Positions 44,955 through 54,059 of a stretch of DNA of 64,000 bases are shown piece by piece. Positions within the stretch are counted from its first letter, which is position 1. Each line of letters opens with the position of its first letter. The notes below the pieces were generated by a model, which was not told the DNA's origin, ran no database searches, and was given only the letters and a program-made list of their open reading frames with translations. Source of the DNA: Thermoflexus sp. (lineage in GTDB: Bacteria; Chloroflexota; Anaerolineae; Aggregatilineales; Aggregatilineaceae); the NCBI GenBank assembly GCA_020724465.1, contig DYGX01000001.1:298932-362931 (forward strand), written 5' to 3'. The translations under genes were made by a program, and so were the position numbers.

Positions 44955-45009
44955 TATAATCGACCTGTGACGATTCGGAGTTGTACCCGTTTCCTCATGC
45001 GTGTATAAT
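44955..45009 (+). promoter_or_regulatory. Tandem promoters upstream of the SARP-type regulator
   Basis: TTGTAC (44981-44986), a 17-base spacer and TATAAT (45004-45009) is the stronger one. A second TATAAT at 44955-44960 has TTGAAG 15 bases upstream. The rest of 44819-44954 shows no gene. Confidence 0.6.
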
Positions 45010-45104
45010 GAAATCAATAAAGCGTGTCAGTATAAGGCTATAACATCTGAATCAGCGGCGGCTGATCCGGTTTTCCTGGCCCGAGTTGCAGGATGGAGCG
45101 GTGT

Positions 45105-46355
45105 ATGATGAAACCTTTGGATCCCTATTCCAACGCCAGAGACCAGCTCAAGAATCTGGACCCCGGCATCACCCTGGTGATCCTGCATCCAGATTTTCAC
45201 GGGCAGCACAGTCTCATTGCCCCCCTGCTTGACACGCCCACCGAAAACACCGTGTTCCTCGCCATTCCCAAACCCCGCGTCCCGTTCTCCGGATTGCGGG
45301 GCCTGTTGTCGGACGCGGTCCGCACGCAACTTGATGGCTCGTTTGGCGAGCTACCCCCGCAGCCTCGCGCCGCAGCCGAAGCCCTGATCGGCGTCCTTTC
45401 AGCGCACAGCCCGGTTAATCTGATCATCGACGGATATGATCTGCTCGAACAGGAAGATACGAACGAGTTTCTGGCGGCGGTGGCGGCGCAGCTTCCCACC
45501 GGGAACCGCCTGGTGCTGGGCGGACGCGAGCTGCCGATGGCGCTGCTGTGGCATGAGGATCTCCAGTCCAAAGTTGCGCTGGTGCCCGTCAATCCTGCAC
45601 AGATGATGCTGGACTACGCCCAGTCGGCCAACAAGACAATCCTGGAGGTGCGGGCGCTCGGGCCGGGCCGCGTTCTGATCAACGGGCGGTTGATCGCACA
45701 CTGGGACGGCGTCTTGCCGCGCACCTTGTTCTTCTATTTCGTGGACCGCGGCATGACCACGCGCGATGAGATCTTCCGCACCTTCTGGCCCACGCTTTCC
45801 ACACGCGAAGCTACCAACGTTTTCCACGTCACCAAGCGCAAAATCAGCGAGATCCTGGGCACCGACCTGACCGTATACTGGTCCGGCTTCTACCGCCTGT
45901 CGCCCGACCTGGAGCTGCATTATGACGTGGTGAAATTCGCAGAAGCGGTCCAGAACGCCGCGGTCGCCGAAGACGACGAGGCCATTACGCTCTATCACAA
46001 CGCGATCGAACTGTATCACGGGCCGTTTCTGAGCACGATGGAGCAGGATTGGGTCGTTCAGCGCCGCAGCGAGCTGGCGACCACCTATGCCGAGGCGCTG
46101 GCGGGCGTGGCGCGCATCTATGCCAAGCGGGGAGACCGGCTTAGTGCCCTCGGCTGCTATCTGCGGGCCTCGGCCACCAGCCCGGAACGCGAGGACCTGG
46201 CGCGGGCTATCATGGAGCTGTATCGCGCGCTGGGCCAGCCCCAGGCCGCGCTCGAAACGTATGAGCGGCTGGAAGCCGAACTCAAGCGCACGCTGGACGT
46301 CTCGCCCGGCCCGCAGACGACAGAACTGGCCGCAGCGATTCGCGCTTCGCTGTAG
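45105..46355 (+). CDS. SARP-type transcriptional regulator with an N-terminal P-loop-like domain and C-terminal BTAD
   Basis: A 416-residue regulator. Residues ~1-180 look like an STAND/MalT-type NTPase core (V-N-L-I-I-D-G-Y-D-L-L as Walker B, G-N-R-L-V-L-G-G-R as sensor-like) but with no Walker A. Residues ~185-275 are a winged helix of OmpR/SARP type (E-V-R-A-L-G-P-G-R-V-L-I-N-G-R-L, F-R-T-F-W-P-T-L, K-R-K-I-S-E-I-L-G). Residues ~280-415 are a BTAD domain with TPR-like helices. Classical SARPs have the DNA-binding part first, so the order is inverted. Starts at 45105 and 45108 are both possible; GGAG is 6-9 bases before. Confidence 0.78.
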   Translation: MMKPLDPYSNARDQLKNLDPGITLVILHPDFHGQHSLIAPLLDTPTENTVFLAIPKPRVPFSGLRGLLSDAVRTQLDGSFGELPPQPRAAAEALIGVLSAHSPVNLIIDGYDLLEQEDTNEFLAAVAAQLPTGNRLVLGGRELPMALLWHEDLQSKVALVPVNPAQMMLDYAQSANKTILEVRALGPGRVLINGRLIAHWDGVLPRTLFFYFVDRGMTTRDEIFRTFWPTLSTREATNVFHVTKRKISEILGTDLTVYWSGFYRLSPDLELHYDVVKFAEAVQNAAVAEDDEAITLYHNAIELYHGPFLSTMEQDWVVQRRSELATTYAEALAGVARIYAKRGDRLSALGCYLRASATSPEREDLARAIMELYRALGQPQAALETYERLEAELKRTLDVSPGPQTTELAAAIRASL

Positions 46356-46366
46356 CGCCGCGTGTG

Positions 46367-46416
46367 CAGCCAGACACGCTCCGCTTACCGGCACCAGATC
46401 GTGTCTGGCTGGTTTT
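46367..46416. terminator. Terminator between the SARP and methyltransferase genes
   Basis: The stem CAGCCAGACACG/CGTGTCTGGCTG (46367-46378 with 46400-46411) is perfect over 12 bp with a 21-base loop and followed by GTTTT. Confidence 0.75.
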
Positions 46417-46418
46417 GG

Positions 46419-47183
46419 TCACGCTTTCTCCATGAAGAGCGAGACATACCGGCAGTAGCGGCGGAGCAACGGCACGCGCCTCAGCAGAAAATCATCGGCC
46501 TTGCGTAGCAGTGGCAGCGGACGATTGAACCCCAGCCCGCGCTCAACCATGCTGAGAAGCTGGTATTCCTCAATACGAAACCGTGCAAAGCGACTTCCCC
46601 ACGCGCGGATCTCGCGGTAGTTCAGTGGGCGGTCGGCCCCGCGCGGGTTCTTCTCCGGATAAGGGATATAGTTCCGCACGAATTTCAACAGCGGGTTCAT
46701 CCCCATCGGCTCGGCAAACGCCGCCTTGCCCCCAGGCTTGAGCACACGGTATAGCTCGCCGGCCGCAACCGACACGTCCAGATGATGCAGCACGCCTTTG
46801 CCCAACACAACGTCGAAACTCTCGTCGGCAAAGGGCAGCTCCTCACCAGCAGCGACAACCAGATCGAGGCCCTCTTCTACACCGTTGATGCACGCACGGC
46901 GCGAGGCGGCCAGTACGCTTATAGGAGAAATGTCAAAGGCGGTCACTTTGGCGCCGCTTCGAGCCAGCAAGACGGCGATGTGCCCCAGCCCGCAGCCCAT
47001 CTCCAGCACGCGCTTACCGCGCAGGTCACCCAGAAACTCCGCGATCCCGCGCATGGTGGTGGCATGAGCAGCATAGCTCTGAAAGTCCGGATCATGGAGA
47101 ACCCCCAGGCTATTAATCTCACGCTGCGCCTGCTCGTCCCATTTCGCTCGCTCAACCCGGTGAATCTGGCGGAGATCTCGCAT
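46419..47183 (-). CDS. Class I SAM-dependent methyltransferase
   Basis: A 254-residue methyltransferase. Motif I is V-L-E-M-G-C-G-L-G-H-I-A, the acidic motif II V-T-A-F-D-I-S, and motif IV V-V-L-G-K-G-V-L-H-H-L. The family is the general UbiE/BioC-like fold with no substrate signal. The Arg/Pro-rich C-terminus (L-R-R-V-P-L-L-R-R-Y) looks membrane-peripheral. ATG 47183 follows a G-rich stretch; a GTG one codon earlier is possible. It stands alone on the minus strand, 255 bases divergent from the glycosyltransferase gene. Confidence 0.85.
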   Translation of the reverse strand: MRDLRQIHRVERAKWDEQAQREINSLGVLHDPDFQSYAAHATTMRGIAEFLGDLRGKRVLEMGCGLGHIAVLLARSGAKVTAFDISPISVLAASRRACINGVEEGLDLVVAAGEELPFADESFDVVLGKGVLHHLDVSVAAGELYRVLKPGGKAAFAEPMGMNPLLKFVRNYIPYPEKNPRGADRPLNYREIRAWGSRFARFRIEEYQLLSMVERGLGFNRPLPLLRKADDFLLRRVPLLRRYCRYVSLFMEKA

Positions 47184-47438
47184 CACGCCCCCCAGTCAGC
47201 CAAGCAAATAATAATCGTTGTCGATGACGAAGCTCAAGTCACACGGCCTATCACGGATGGAATGTAACTTATCATACATAGATCAGAGAAAGCGGGCCAG
47301 TGCAGCACATCGTTGGGCGCCCCAGCCAGCCGGGGGCAAGGAACCTGGAAGCTTGCCCGCCGCCAAGCTACAATTGCCCCCAACCGCCTAGAGCATGGCT
47401 CATGCTCGGGGCCGACCGCCCACCGTGCTGGAGCGCCA

Positions 47439-48593
47439 ATGCCGACTGTCTGTTTTGTCTCGACCGTGCACGATCCCTTTGACTCGCGCGTGTTCTACAA
47501 GCTCGCGCGCTCGCTGGCCGGTGCCGGATACGGCGTGACGCTGCTCGCGCCCGGCGCGCCCGACCAGACCATCGATGGGATACGCCTGAAGCCACTGCCC
47601 CCCAGGCCGCCTGCCCGCCGTGCCTGGACGCGCTGGCTCCGGCTGCCGGGCGTCTGGCGCCGCGCCCGCGCAGAGCAAGCCGACCTGTACATCGTCTACG
47701 ATCCGGAGATGACGTTGGTCGGGCTGCTGCTCAGGCTCGAGGGCCGCAAGGTGATCTACGATGTGCACGAGCACGTGCCCTACCAGATCCTCGACAAAGA
47801 CTGGGTGCCCGCCGCGCTCCGGCGGCCCGTCGCGTGGCTGTACGATCGCTATGAGCGGCTGGCGGTGCGCGCTTTCGACGCCGTGACGCCTGCCTTCGAG
47901 CAGATCGCGGATCGCTTTCCGCACGTGCGCCACAAGCTGACCATCATCCGCAACGTGCCCGAGCCGGCACGGTGGCTCGCCGCCGACCCGGGGCAGCGCG
48001 CGGCGGACGGCGCGATCATCGCCGTCTATGCCGGATCGGTCCAGCCTGACCGGTGTGTGCTGGAGTGCGTGCAAGCCGTCAACCGGCTCGACCCCGCGCT
48101 GAACGTGCGCCTGTGGGTCATCGGCCCGGTCAAGAGCGACGGTTACGAAACGGCCCTGCGGGCGGCAGCCGGCGAGCGCGTCTGGCTGGCGGGCAGCGTG
48201 CGCCATGATGAAGTCCCTGCCCTGCTCGCGCAGGCGCACATCGGCCTGATGAGCCTGCGCCCGCAGCGCAACAGCACGGTCAACTGGCCGATCAAGCTGT
48301 TCGAGTACATGGCTGCCGGGTTGCCCATGATCATGCATGCCAACCCCTTCTGGCTGGAGCTGGCCGGAGGTTCGGCACTGGCGGTGGACATCGAAGACCC
48401 GGCCAGCATCGCCCAGGGACTGGCGACGCTGGCCCAGGACGACGCGCTGCGCGCGCAAATGGGCGCTCGCGGGCGCGCGCTCGTGCAACAGCAGTACAAT
48501 TGGGACGGACAGCGAGAGCGTCTGCTGGCTGTGGTCGAGCGTCTGATTGGGCCGCCTTCCGCCAGCCGGCAAGAGAGCGCGAGGGAGCTATGA
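47439..48593 (+). CDS. Glycosyltransferase family 4
   Basis: A 384-residue GT-B enzyme. The N-terminal domain starts V-C-F-V-S-T-V-H-D-P-F-D-S-R-V-F. The C-terminal domain has Y-A-G-S-V-Q-P-D-R and the F-E-Y-M-A-A-G-L-P donor-binding helix. The start at ATG 47439 has GGAG five bases upstream; the longer reading from 47313 adds 42 residues of non-homologous, high-GC sequence. Its stop overlaps corA as ATGA. The donor and acceptor sugars are unknown; the nearby nonulosonate cluster suggests surface glycan work. Confidence 0.9.
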   Translation: MPTVCFVSTVHDPFDSRVFYKLARSLAGAGYGVTLLAPGAPDQTIDGIRLKPLPPRPPARRAWTRWLRLPGVWRRARAEQADLYIVYDPEMTLVGLLLRLEGRKVIYDVHEHVPYQILDKDWVPAALRRPVAWLYDRYERLAVRAFDAVTPAFEQIADRFPHVRHKLTIIRNVPEPARWLAADPGQRAADGAIIAVYAGSVQPDRCVLECVQAVNRLDPALNVRLWVIGPVKSDGYETALRAAAGERVWLAGSVRHDEVPALLAQAHIGLMSLRPQRNSTVNWPIKLFEYMAAGLPMIMHANPFWLELAGGSALAVDIEDPASIAQGLATLAQDDALRAQMGARGRALVQQQYNWDGQRERLLAVVERLIGPPSASRQESAREL

Positions 48594-49549
48594 TCACAAC
48601 GGTTCGGCTGGACAACGGCTGGCAGTCGATCTCCACCGGGGATCTGCCGCGCGAGTTCAACAAAGCCGAGGGCACGCTCTGGATTGACATCATCGGGCCG
48701 GACGACGCCGACGCCGCCATCATGCGCGATGTGTTCGGCTTTCACCCGCTGGCCATCGAAGACACGCGCAACCAGCGCCAGCGACCCAAGCTTGAGGAGT
48801 ACGCCGGCTATGTGTTCCTGATCCTCAACCCGGTGCTGCAAAACGGCTTTGAAGCGACGTTCAACGAGCTGGATGTGTTTCTGGGGAGCAATTTCGTCGT
48901 CACCGTGCGCAACGCGGACGAGTCGGTGATCGACGAGACGCGCCGCCGTCTCGAACGTCTCGGCGCGTTCCCCGAACTGACGCCCGGCTTTGTGCTCTAC
49001 ACCTTGCTCGATGCCACAGTCGACACGTACTTCCCGCTGCTCGACGCGCTCGAAGAGGAGATCGAAGCCCTTGGCAACCGCGTCCTCGCCGCCCCGCAGC
49101 AGGAGTCGCTCAACCGCCTGTTTCAGCTCAAGAACACCCTGATCGACATGTGGCGCGCTGTCTGGCCGCAGCGCGAGATTCTCAGCAGCCTGACGCACCA
49201 CACCTACCCTTTCATCGATCAGAACGCCCTGCGTCCCTATCTGCGCGACGTGTCCGACCACCTGCTCTGGATCGCCGACATGGTCACCACCTTCCGCGAT
49301 ACGCTGACCGGTGTGATTGACCTGTACATGTCGGCGGTCTCCAACCGCCTGAACGTGGTCGTCAACCGCCTGACCATCTTCACCGTGCTGATCGGCATCC
49401 TGACCGTAATCAGCGGGTTCTACGGGATGAACTTCGACGACACCTGGCCGCCCTTCGGCGCCAGTTGGGGGGTGCCGTTTGTCGTCGCGATGATGATCCT
49501 CATCACGGGCACGCTGCTGGTCATCTTCCGCCGGCTGCGCTGGTTCTGA
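48590..49549 (+). CDS. corA: CorA-type magnesium/divalent metal transporter
   Basis: A 319-residue CorA family channel. It has the soluble N-terminal funnel domain and long stalk helix, then two C-terminal transmembrane helices. The selectivity motif Y-G-M-N precedes the second helix (I-S-G-F-Y-G-M-N). Length and topology are normal. It starts within the stop codon of the glycosyltransferase gene, with GAGGGA before it, so expression is coupled despite unrelated roles. Confidence 0.94.
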   Translation: MITTVRLDNGWQSISTGDLPREFNKAEGTLWIDIIGPDDADAAIMRDVFGFHPLAIEDTRNQRQRPKLEEYAGYVFLILNPVLQNGFEATFNELDVFLGSNFVVTVRNADESVIDETRRRLERLGAFPELTPGFVLYTLLDATVDTYFPLLDALEEEIEALGNRVLAAPQQESLNRLFQLKNTLIDMWRAVWPQREILSSLTHHTYPFIDQNALRPYLRDVSDHLLWIADMVTTFRDTLTGVIDLYMSAVSNRLNVVVNRLTIFTVLIGILTVISGFYGMNFDDTWPPFGASWGVPFVVAMMILITGTLLVIFRRLRWF

Positions 49550-49579
49550 CCGCGCACCCTGCGCGACCCGTGCCGCGCC

Positions 49580-50635
49580 TCAATCGACCATATCCCAGGT
49601 GATGATCGTGTCCGGCTGGATGTCCACCGTTGCCCGCCGCCCGACCAGGTGCGGCACTTCGGCGGGTGGGATGCCCGTCCCCGGACGCTTCATAATCAGC
49701 ATATCCGGCGTGATGACCGTGCCCATCGGGATAAAGACCGCCGAGACGATGCTTCGCCGCGCGTATTTGCGAGCCTGCTCTTCCGCCGACTGCACGCCGA
49801 AGTGCGGATTGCCGAGCGCCTTCTCGATCGTGCGAATGTTGCGCACCAGCGTGGCAAGCTGCTGCGGATCGACCGACAGATAGTGATCATCACCCGGCAG
49901 TGAGCGATCCAGCGTGAAATGCTTCTCGATACACATCGCGCCCAGGGCAACCGCCGCCGAGGGGACGATCACGCAGTCGTCCGGCACGGTATGGTCCGAA
50001 AAGCCCACCGGAATATCCGGGAACGCCTGCTGCAGCGTCTGGATGCGGCGTAGATGGGCGTCTTCGTCGGCGGTGGGGTAGCTCAGCACGCAGTACAGCA
50101 GCACCAGATCGCGGCAGCCATGCAGATGCAGAAAATCAACCGCGGCGTGGATTTCGGGCAGCTCGCTGGCGCCCGTCGAGAGGATCACCGGCTTGCCGGT
50201 CTTGGCGATCTCGATCAGCAGCGGGTAGTTGGTCAGGTCCGCCGAGGCGACCTTGAACGCCGGCATCCCCAACTCGTCGAGGAAATGCACCGCGTCCAGA
50301 TCGAACGCGGTCGAGAGCCAGGTGATCCCGACGTTCTGCGCGTGCTGAAACAGCGCCCGGTACTCGTCCTCGCCAAAACAATCCGACCGCTTGAAGATCG
50401 CGTACTGCGTCCCGGTGGCTTCGGGGTCGTCCCAATAGCGCGGCGCGGTGCGGGTGACCAGCTTCTCGGCCTTGTACGTCTGGAACTTGATCGCGTCGGC
50501 GCCTGCGCGCTTGGCCTCGTCAATCATCCGCCTGGCGGCTTCCAGGCTGCCCTTGTGGTTGACGCCTGCTTCCGCGATGATGTAGGTCGGGTAACCAGGG
50601 CCGATCAGCTTGTCGCCAATTCGAACGGGTTTCAT
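49580..50635 (-). CDS. neuB: N-acetylneuraminate synthase family protein (NeuB/LegI/PseI type)
   Basis: A 351-residue enzyme that condenses phosphoenolpyruvate with a 6-carbon amino sugar to give a 9-carbon nonulosonic acid. N-terminal barrel motifs are I-A-E-A-G-V-N-H-K-G, I-K-F-Q-T-Y-K and I-L-S-T-G-A-S; G-F-S-D-H-T also matches. The last ~60 residues are the antifreeze-like SAF domain (R-R-S-I-V, G-T-V-I-T). Its start overlaps the previous gene by ATGA. Sequence does not distinguish the Neu, Leg and Pse versions. Confidence 0.92.
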   Translation of the reverse strand: MKPVRIGDKLIGPGYPTYIIAEAGVNHKGSLEAARRMIDEAKRAGADAIKFQTYKAEKLVTRTAPRYWDDPEATGTQYAIFKRSDCFGEDEYRALFQHAQNVGITWLSTAFDLDAVHFLDELGMPAFKVASADLTNYPLLIEIAKTGKPVILSTGASELPEIHAAVDFLHLHGCRDLVLLYCVLSYPTADEDAHLRRIQTLQQAFPDIPVGFSDHTVPDDCVIVPSAAVALGAMCIEKHFTLDRSLPGDDHYLSVDPQQLATLVRNIRTIEKALGNPHFGVQSAEEQARKYARRSIVSAVFIPMGTVITPDMLIMKRPGTGIPPAEVPHLVGRRATVDIQPDTIITWDMVD

Positions 50636-52299
50636 GATCGCTCTCGCTCGCTTTCGAATGCCTGATAGCTGTCCAGAATCAGCCGGACGACACGCGCCGT
50701 GCCGCTGCGCACGTCGGCAGCCAGCATGCGCCGGTTCATCAACTGGCGGCCCGGATAGTCTTCCATCACGCGCAGCAGGGTGTCGCGCAGGGCCTCGTCG
50801 CTCACTTCAGTGCCCAGCCCCAGGTTGACGAAACCGTTCTCGGCCAGCGCGAAGAGGTGTCGCAGCTCGCGCGCGTTCTGGCACAGCACCACGCACGGCG
50901 TCCCAATCGCGGCGACCTCGTAGACGGTGCGCCCCGCCGAGGTAATGACCAGGTCTGCCGCGTGGATGCGGCGGCTCATATCGCGCACCTGCTCGCGCAC
51001 CTCGAAGCGCGGCCCCAGCCGGGCCACCTGCTCGCGCAGCGCCTCGCGCGGGCCATAGGCCAGCCCCAAAATGACCTGCACCTCGAAATCACCTGGCAGG
51101 CTCGCCAGCACGCGCAGAGTCTTCTCGGTCAGGTTGGCCGGGTCCGCCCCGCCAAACGTCACCAGCACGCGCCGGACGTCCGGCTCGACGGTTTTCACCG
51201 GCGCGCTGTAGAACTCGTCGCGCAGGTCCACATACCGCGGACCCCAAAACATATGCGGCTCCGGATAGCGCGGGTTGTACAGCGCGTTGACGACCAGATT
51301 CGCCGCGTGGTTGCCCGGCCCCAGATCTTCGAAGTTGACCACGAACCAGCCGCGATCGCGCAGCGCCCGCACGTAGTCCAGGTCTGTATCTAGGATATCA
51401 TTGATCACAATGTGCGGGCGCGCCTGGGCCAGCGCGGCGATCGGATCGCCCGTGAAGGTCTGTACCGGGTAGTGCGAGGCGCGCACCAGCTCAACCCCCA
51501 TCGGCAGGTCAGCGCGCATGACGAACAGCAGCTCGTGATCGAGCAGGTGCCCGGCCAGCGTCAGCGCCCGATAGACATGCCCCATTCCCAGCTCGCGGCT
51601 GCCATCCACGCGGAAGACGATCCGCCGCCGGTTGAGCGCCTTCTCCGCCACCCACCAGTCGGCGATGCCGTCGATGTCCAGCCCTTCGATCGGGTCCAGC
51701 TCCAGCAAGCGCACGTCGCGCCCGATGCGTCCGGTTGGGGTTACCACGTCCCGGCGGCTGGCGAACACGCCGCCCGTCTCTTTCAGGCGCGGCGGAAGCT
51801 GCTGGCGGTTGACGCGCCGCTCGTAGAGCGGGACAGCCCGGCCGCTGTCGTCCATCGTCCAGGCCAGGTGGGCGTCGTTCACGACCGAGATCACCGTCTC
51901 CGCGCCCGATTCGACCAGCAGCCGCACCGCGCGATCGATCGTCTCCGGGCGCAGCAGGGGCGAGGTCGGCTGTACGGTCAGCACCACGTCCGGCCGCCAA
52001 CCGCCCGCCTCGACCTGCTCAACCGCGTGCGCGACCACCGGGTCGAGGGTGACCGCGTCGCCCGCCAGCTCGGCCGGACGGGCGATTACCTGCGCGCCAT
52101 AGCGCAGCGCGACCGCGCGGATTTCCTCGTCATCGGTCGAGACAACCACCCGCCCCACCGTCTCGGCCTGCCGCAGCGCGGTCAAAACGTATGCGATCAG
52201 CGGCTTACCGGCCATCAGCCGCACATTCTTGCGCGGGATGCCCTTCGACCCGCCCCGCGCGGGAACTACCGCCAGCACCTTGAGCGTTTCGTCTATCAC
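50632..52299 (-). CDS. Fusion of NeuA-type cytidylyltransferase and PseG-like glycosyltransferase/hydrolase
   Basis: A 555-residue bifunctional protein. Residues ~8-230 form a CMP-nonulosonate synthetase: P-A-R-G-G-S-K-G-I-P-R-K-N, V-V-S-T-D-D-E-E-I and V-Q-P-T-S-P-L. Residues ~235-545 resemble PseG, the UDP-sugar hydrolase of the pseudaminate route, with R-V-D-G-S-R-E-L-G-M-G-H-V-Y-R, F-G-G-A-D-P-A-N and I-T-S-A-G-R-T-V-Y-E. PseG normally stands alone. The fusion puts UDP-sugar hydrolysis beside the final CMP activation. It overlaps both neighbours by 4 bases. The PseG likeness suggests pseudaminic- or legionaminic-type rather than sialic acid. Confidence 0.88.
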   Translation of the reverse strand: MIDETLKVLAVVPARGGSKGIPRKNVRLMAGKPLIAYVLTALRQAETVGRVVVSTDDEEIRAVALRYGAQVIARPAELAGDAVTLDPVVAHAVEQVEAGGWRPDVVLTVQPTSPLLRPETIDRAVRLLVESGAETVISVVNDAHLAWTMDDSGRAVPLYERRVNRQQLPPRLKETGGVFASRRDVVTPTGRIGRDVRLLELDPIEGLDIDGIADWWVAEKALNRRRIVFRVDGSRELGMGHVYRALTLAGHLLDHELLFVMRADLPMGVELVRASHYPVQTFTGDPIAALAQARPHIVINDILDTDLDYVRALRDRGWFVVNFEDLGPGNHAANLVVNALYNPRYPEPHMFWGPRYVDLRDEFYSAPVKTVEPDVRRVLVTFGGADPANLTEKTLRVLASLPGDFEVQVILGLAYGPREALREQVARLGPRFEVREQVRDMSRRIHAADLVITSAGRTVYEVAAIGTPCVVLCQNARELRHLFALAENGFVNLGLGTEVSDEALRDTLLRVMEDYPGRQLMNRRMLAADVRSGTARVVRLILDSYQAFESERERS

Positions 52300-54059
52300 G
52301 TTCCCCTCGCGATCAACTCCCGCGCCAGCGCCGCCAGCCGCTCTGAGGCGCGCCCATCCGCCCCCGCCAGATGGTGCGCCGCGAATGCTCGCTGGCGCTC
52401 AAGCATCGCCGCGCGCAGGGTTTCGTCTGCCAGCAGCGAGCGCAGCGCCGCCCCCGTCTGCTCCGGCGCGGCAGGCCGCAGCCCGATCCCCGCTTCCAGG
52501 TAGCCCGCGACATCCGGGTTGCCGGACCATTCGAGCAGCAGCGCGGGACGCCCGGCGACCGCCGCCTCGTAGACCACGGTCGATGACAGCGTCGCCATCA
52601 CGTCGCAGGCCAGCAGCCACTCGTACAACTGCCCCTCGACGATGGGCGCGTCCAGGTTCGCCTCGCGCAACGCGTGCCGCAGCGTGGCGCGGTCTTCCAA
52701 TGGGTGCGCCTTGACGACGACCTGCGCGCCGGTTTCTGCCGCCGCCCGTGCCAGCGCTCGCAGCGCCGCCCGCCGCCCGCCCCCGGTCACCAGGCGCTGG
52801 GCCGGCTGCGACGCGAACAGCACCACCGGGCGCGCCGGGTCCAGCCCGGCCCCACGCCGGAAGGCATCCCGATCCACCTGGAGCGCGCGCAGTTCATCGT
52901 AGCGCACCGGTCCGGTCACGACAACACGCGCCGGATCGGCCCCGCGCGCGATCAGCGTCTGCCGGTCCGCCTCGCCGAACACGGCGAACGTCCCGACCAC
53001 ATCGATCCCGGTGCGGTACGGGTAGGCGCCGATGATGCCGTGCTGGACGTTAAGCGTGGGCACGCCGAGCCGCTCCCCGACCGCCGCCGCGCACTTGCCG
53101 AACGCCAGCAGGTCTTCCAACGTGATCCACAGCGCGGGGTGCTGGGCGCGGGCCAGCCCCTCAAACGCTTCCAGCATCGCCGCATAGCGTTGAATGTCCG
53201 TATAGCGCAGCGTCCACAGCAGGCCGGGCGGCAGCCATCCGATGGCATCCAGCCCGAACGCGTTCAGCCGCGTCCGCGCCGGGGTGCCGAGCACGTGCCG
53301 CGCGATGCGCCCTGCCGCGCCGCGCGGCGTGTACGCATTCCAGCGGTACGCCGCTGCCGGACGCACGGGCAGATCGTCGGGCCACGGAAAATCGGGCCGC
53401 TCGCCCCACCCCGCCCGGTGAATGGGATGGTCCGGCGCCAGCAGCGCCAGCGAGCGCGCCAGCAACCGCGCCCGGTGCGGCGCGTCCAGAAAAGTGATCA
53501 CCGGGCGGTCGTCACGCGGCGCAGGGCGAGTTGCCCGCCAGATCGAAACGCGGTCGCGGGCGAAGCGTGCCAGAGGTCGCACACGCTGGCGCCAGGCTCG
53601 CTCCCGGCCCGTTCGGACGTGCGGCGTCTCGACGCCGGGCACTGCCGCCCGGACCGCGCGCGCCACCGCCGGATCGCTGTCCAGCAGGATCGCGACGTCC
53701 GTAGCGTGATCGCTCGCGGCAGTGCGGGCAATGTGAAACTTGCAGGCTGCGTCCTCCAATGCGAAAAACAGGTTCTTGAGCGCCATCGGTCGCAGATCGT
53801 AGCCGCGATAGACCAGCAGGCGCGCCCAGGCCGAGTCGTCCGCCAGCACCTCAAGGACCCGCTGTGCCTGGGTGAACGCCTCGCTTAATCCCGCGCCATG
53901 CAGCACGCCGAACGGAGGCAGATCGACCAGCGGTGCGCCGGGGTCCCGCGCGAGCAGATCGTCGCGCGCGGCTTCGCTCAGCGGCACGAAGACATCACCA
54001 GGCAGTCGGATGTGTGTGCTTGGGAATTGACTACGCGAAAAGAACACCCAACGTGTCAT
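52296..54059 (-). CDS. GT-B-like glycosyltransferase of a nonulosonate cluster
   Basis: A 587-residue protein. The C-terminal third resembles UDP-sugar/CDP-glycerol transferase folds (V-L-F-A-S-Q-P, V-V-K-A-H-P-L-E-D, S-S-T-V-V-Y-E-A-A-V-A-G-R-P-A-L). The central part has N-V-Q-H-G-I-I-G-A-Y-P-Y. These are the surface-polymer glycosyltransferase/capsule signatures. ATG 54059 overlaps the flippase stop, so the operon order fixes the start; the far longer reading to 55208 would cover the flippase gene. It probably transfers the nonulosonic acid or its carrier sugar to a surface glycan. Confidence 0.78.
   Translation of the reverse strand: MTRWVFFSRSQFPSTHIRLPGDVFVPLSEAARDDLLARDPGAPLVDLPPFGVLHGAGLSEAFTQAQRVLEVLADDSAWARLLVYRGYDLRPMALKNLFFALEDAACKFHIARTAASDHATDVAILLDSDPAVARAVRAAVPGVETPHVRTGRERAWRQRVRPLARFARDRVSIWRATRPAPRDDRPVITFLDAPHRARLLARSLALLAPDHPIHRAGWGERPDFPWPDDLPVRPAAAYRWNAYTPRGAAGRIARHVLGTPARTRLNAFGLDAIGWLPPGLLWTLRYTDIQRYAAMLEAFEGLARAQHPALWITLEDLLAFGKCAAAVGERLGVPTLNVQHGIIGAYPYRTGIDVVGTFAVFGEADRQTLIARGADPARVVVTGPVRYDELRALQVDRDAFRRGAGLDPARPVVLFASQPAQRLVTGGGRRAALRALARAAAETGAQVVVKAHPLEDRATLRHALREANLDAPIVEGQLYEWLLACDVMATLSSTVVYEAAVAGRPALLLEWSGNPDVAGYLEAGIGLRPAAPEQTGAALRSLLADETLRAAMLERQRAFAAHHLAGADGRASERLAALARELIARGT

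Noticed and set aside
47313..47438. Longer N-terminus for the glycosyltransferase
   Set aside because: The added 42 residues are non-homologous and no ribosome site precedes that start; GGAG lies just before ATG 47439.
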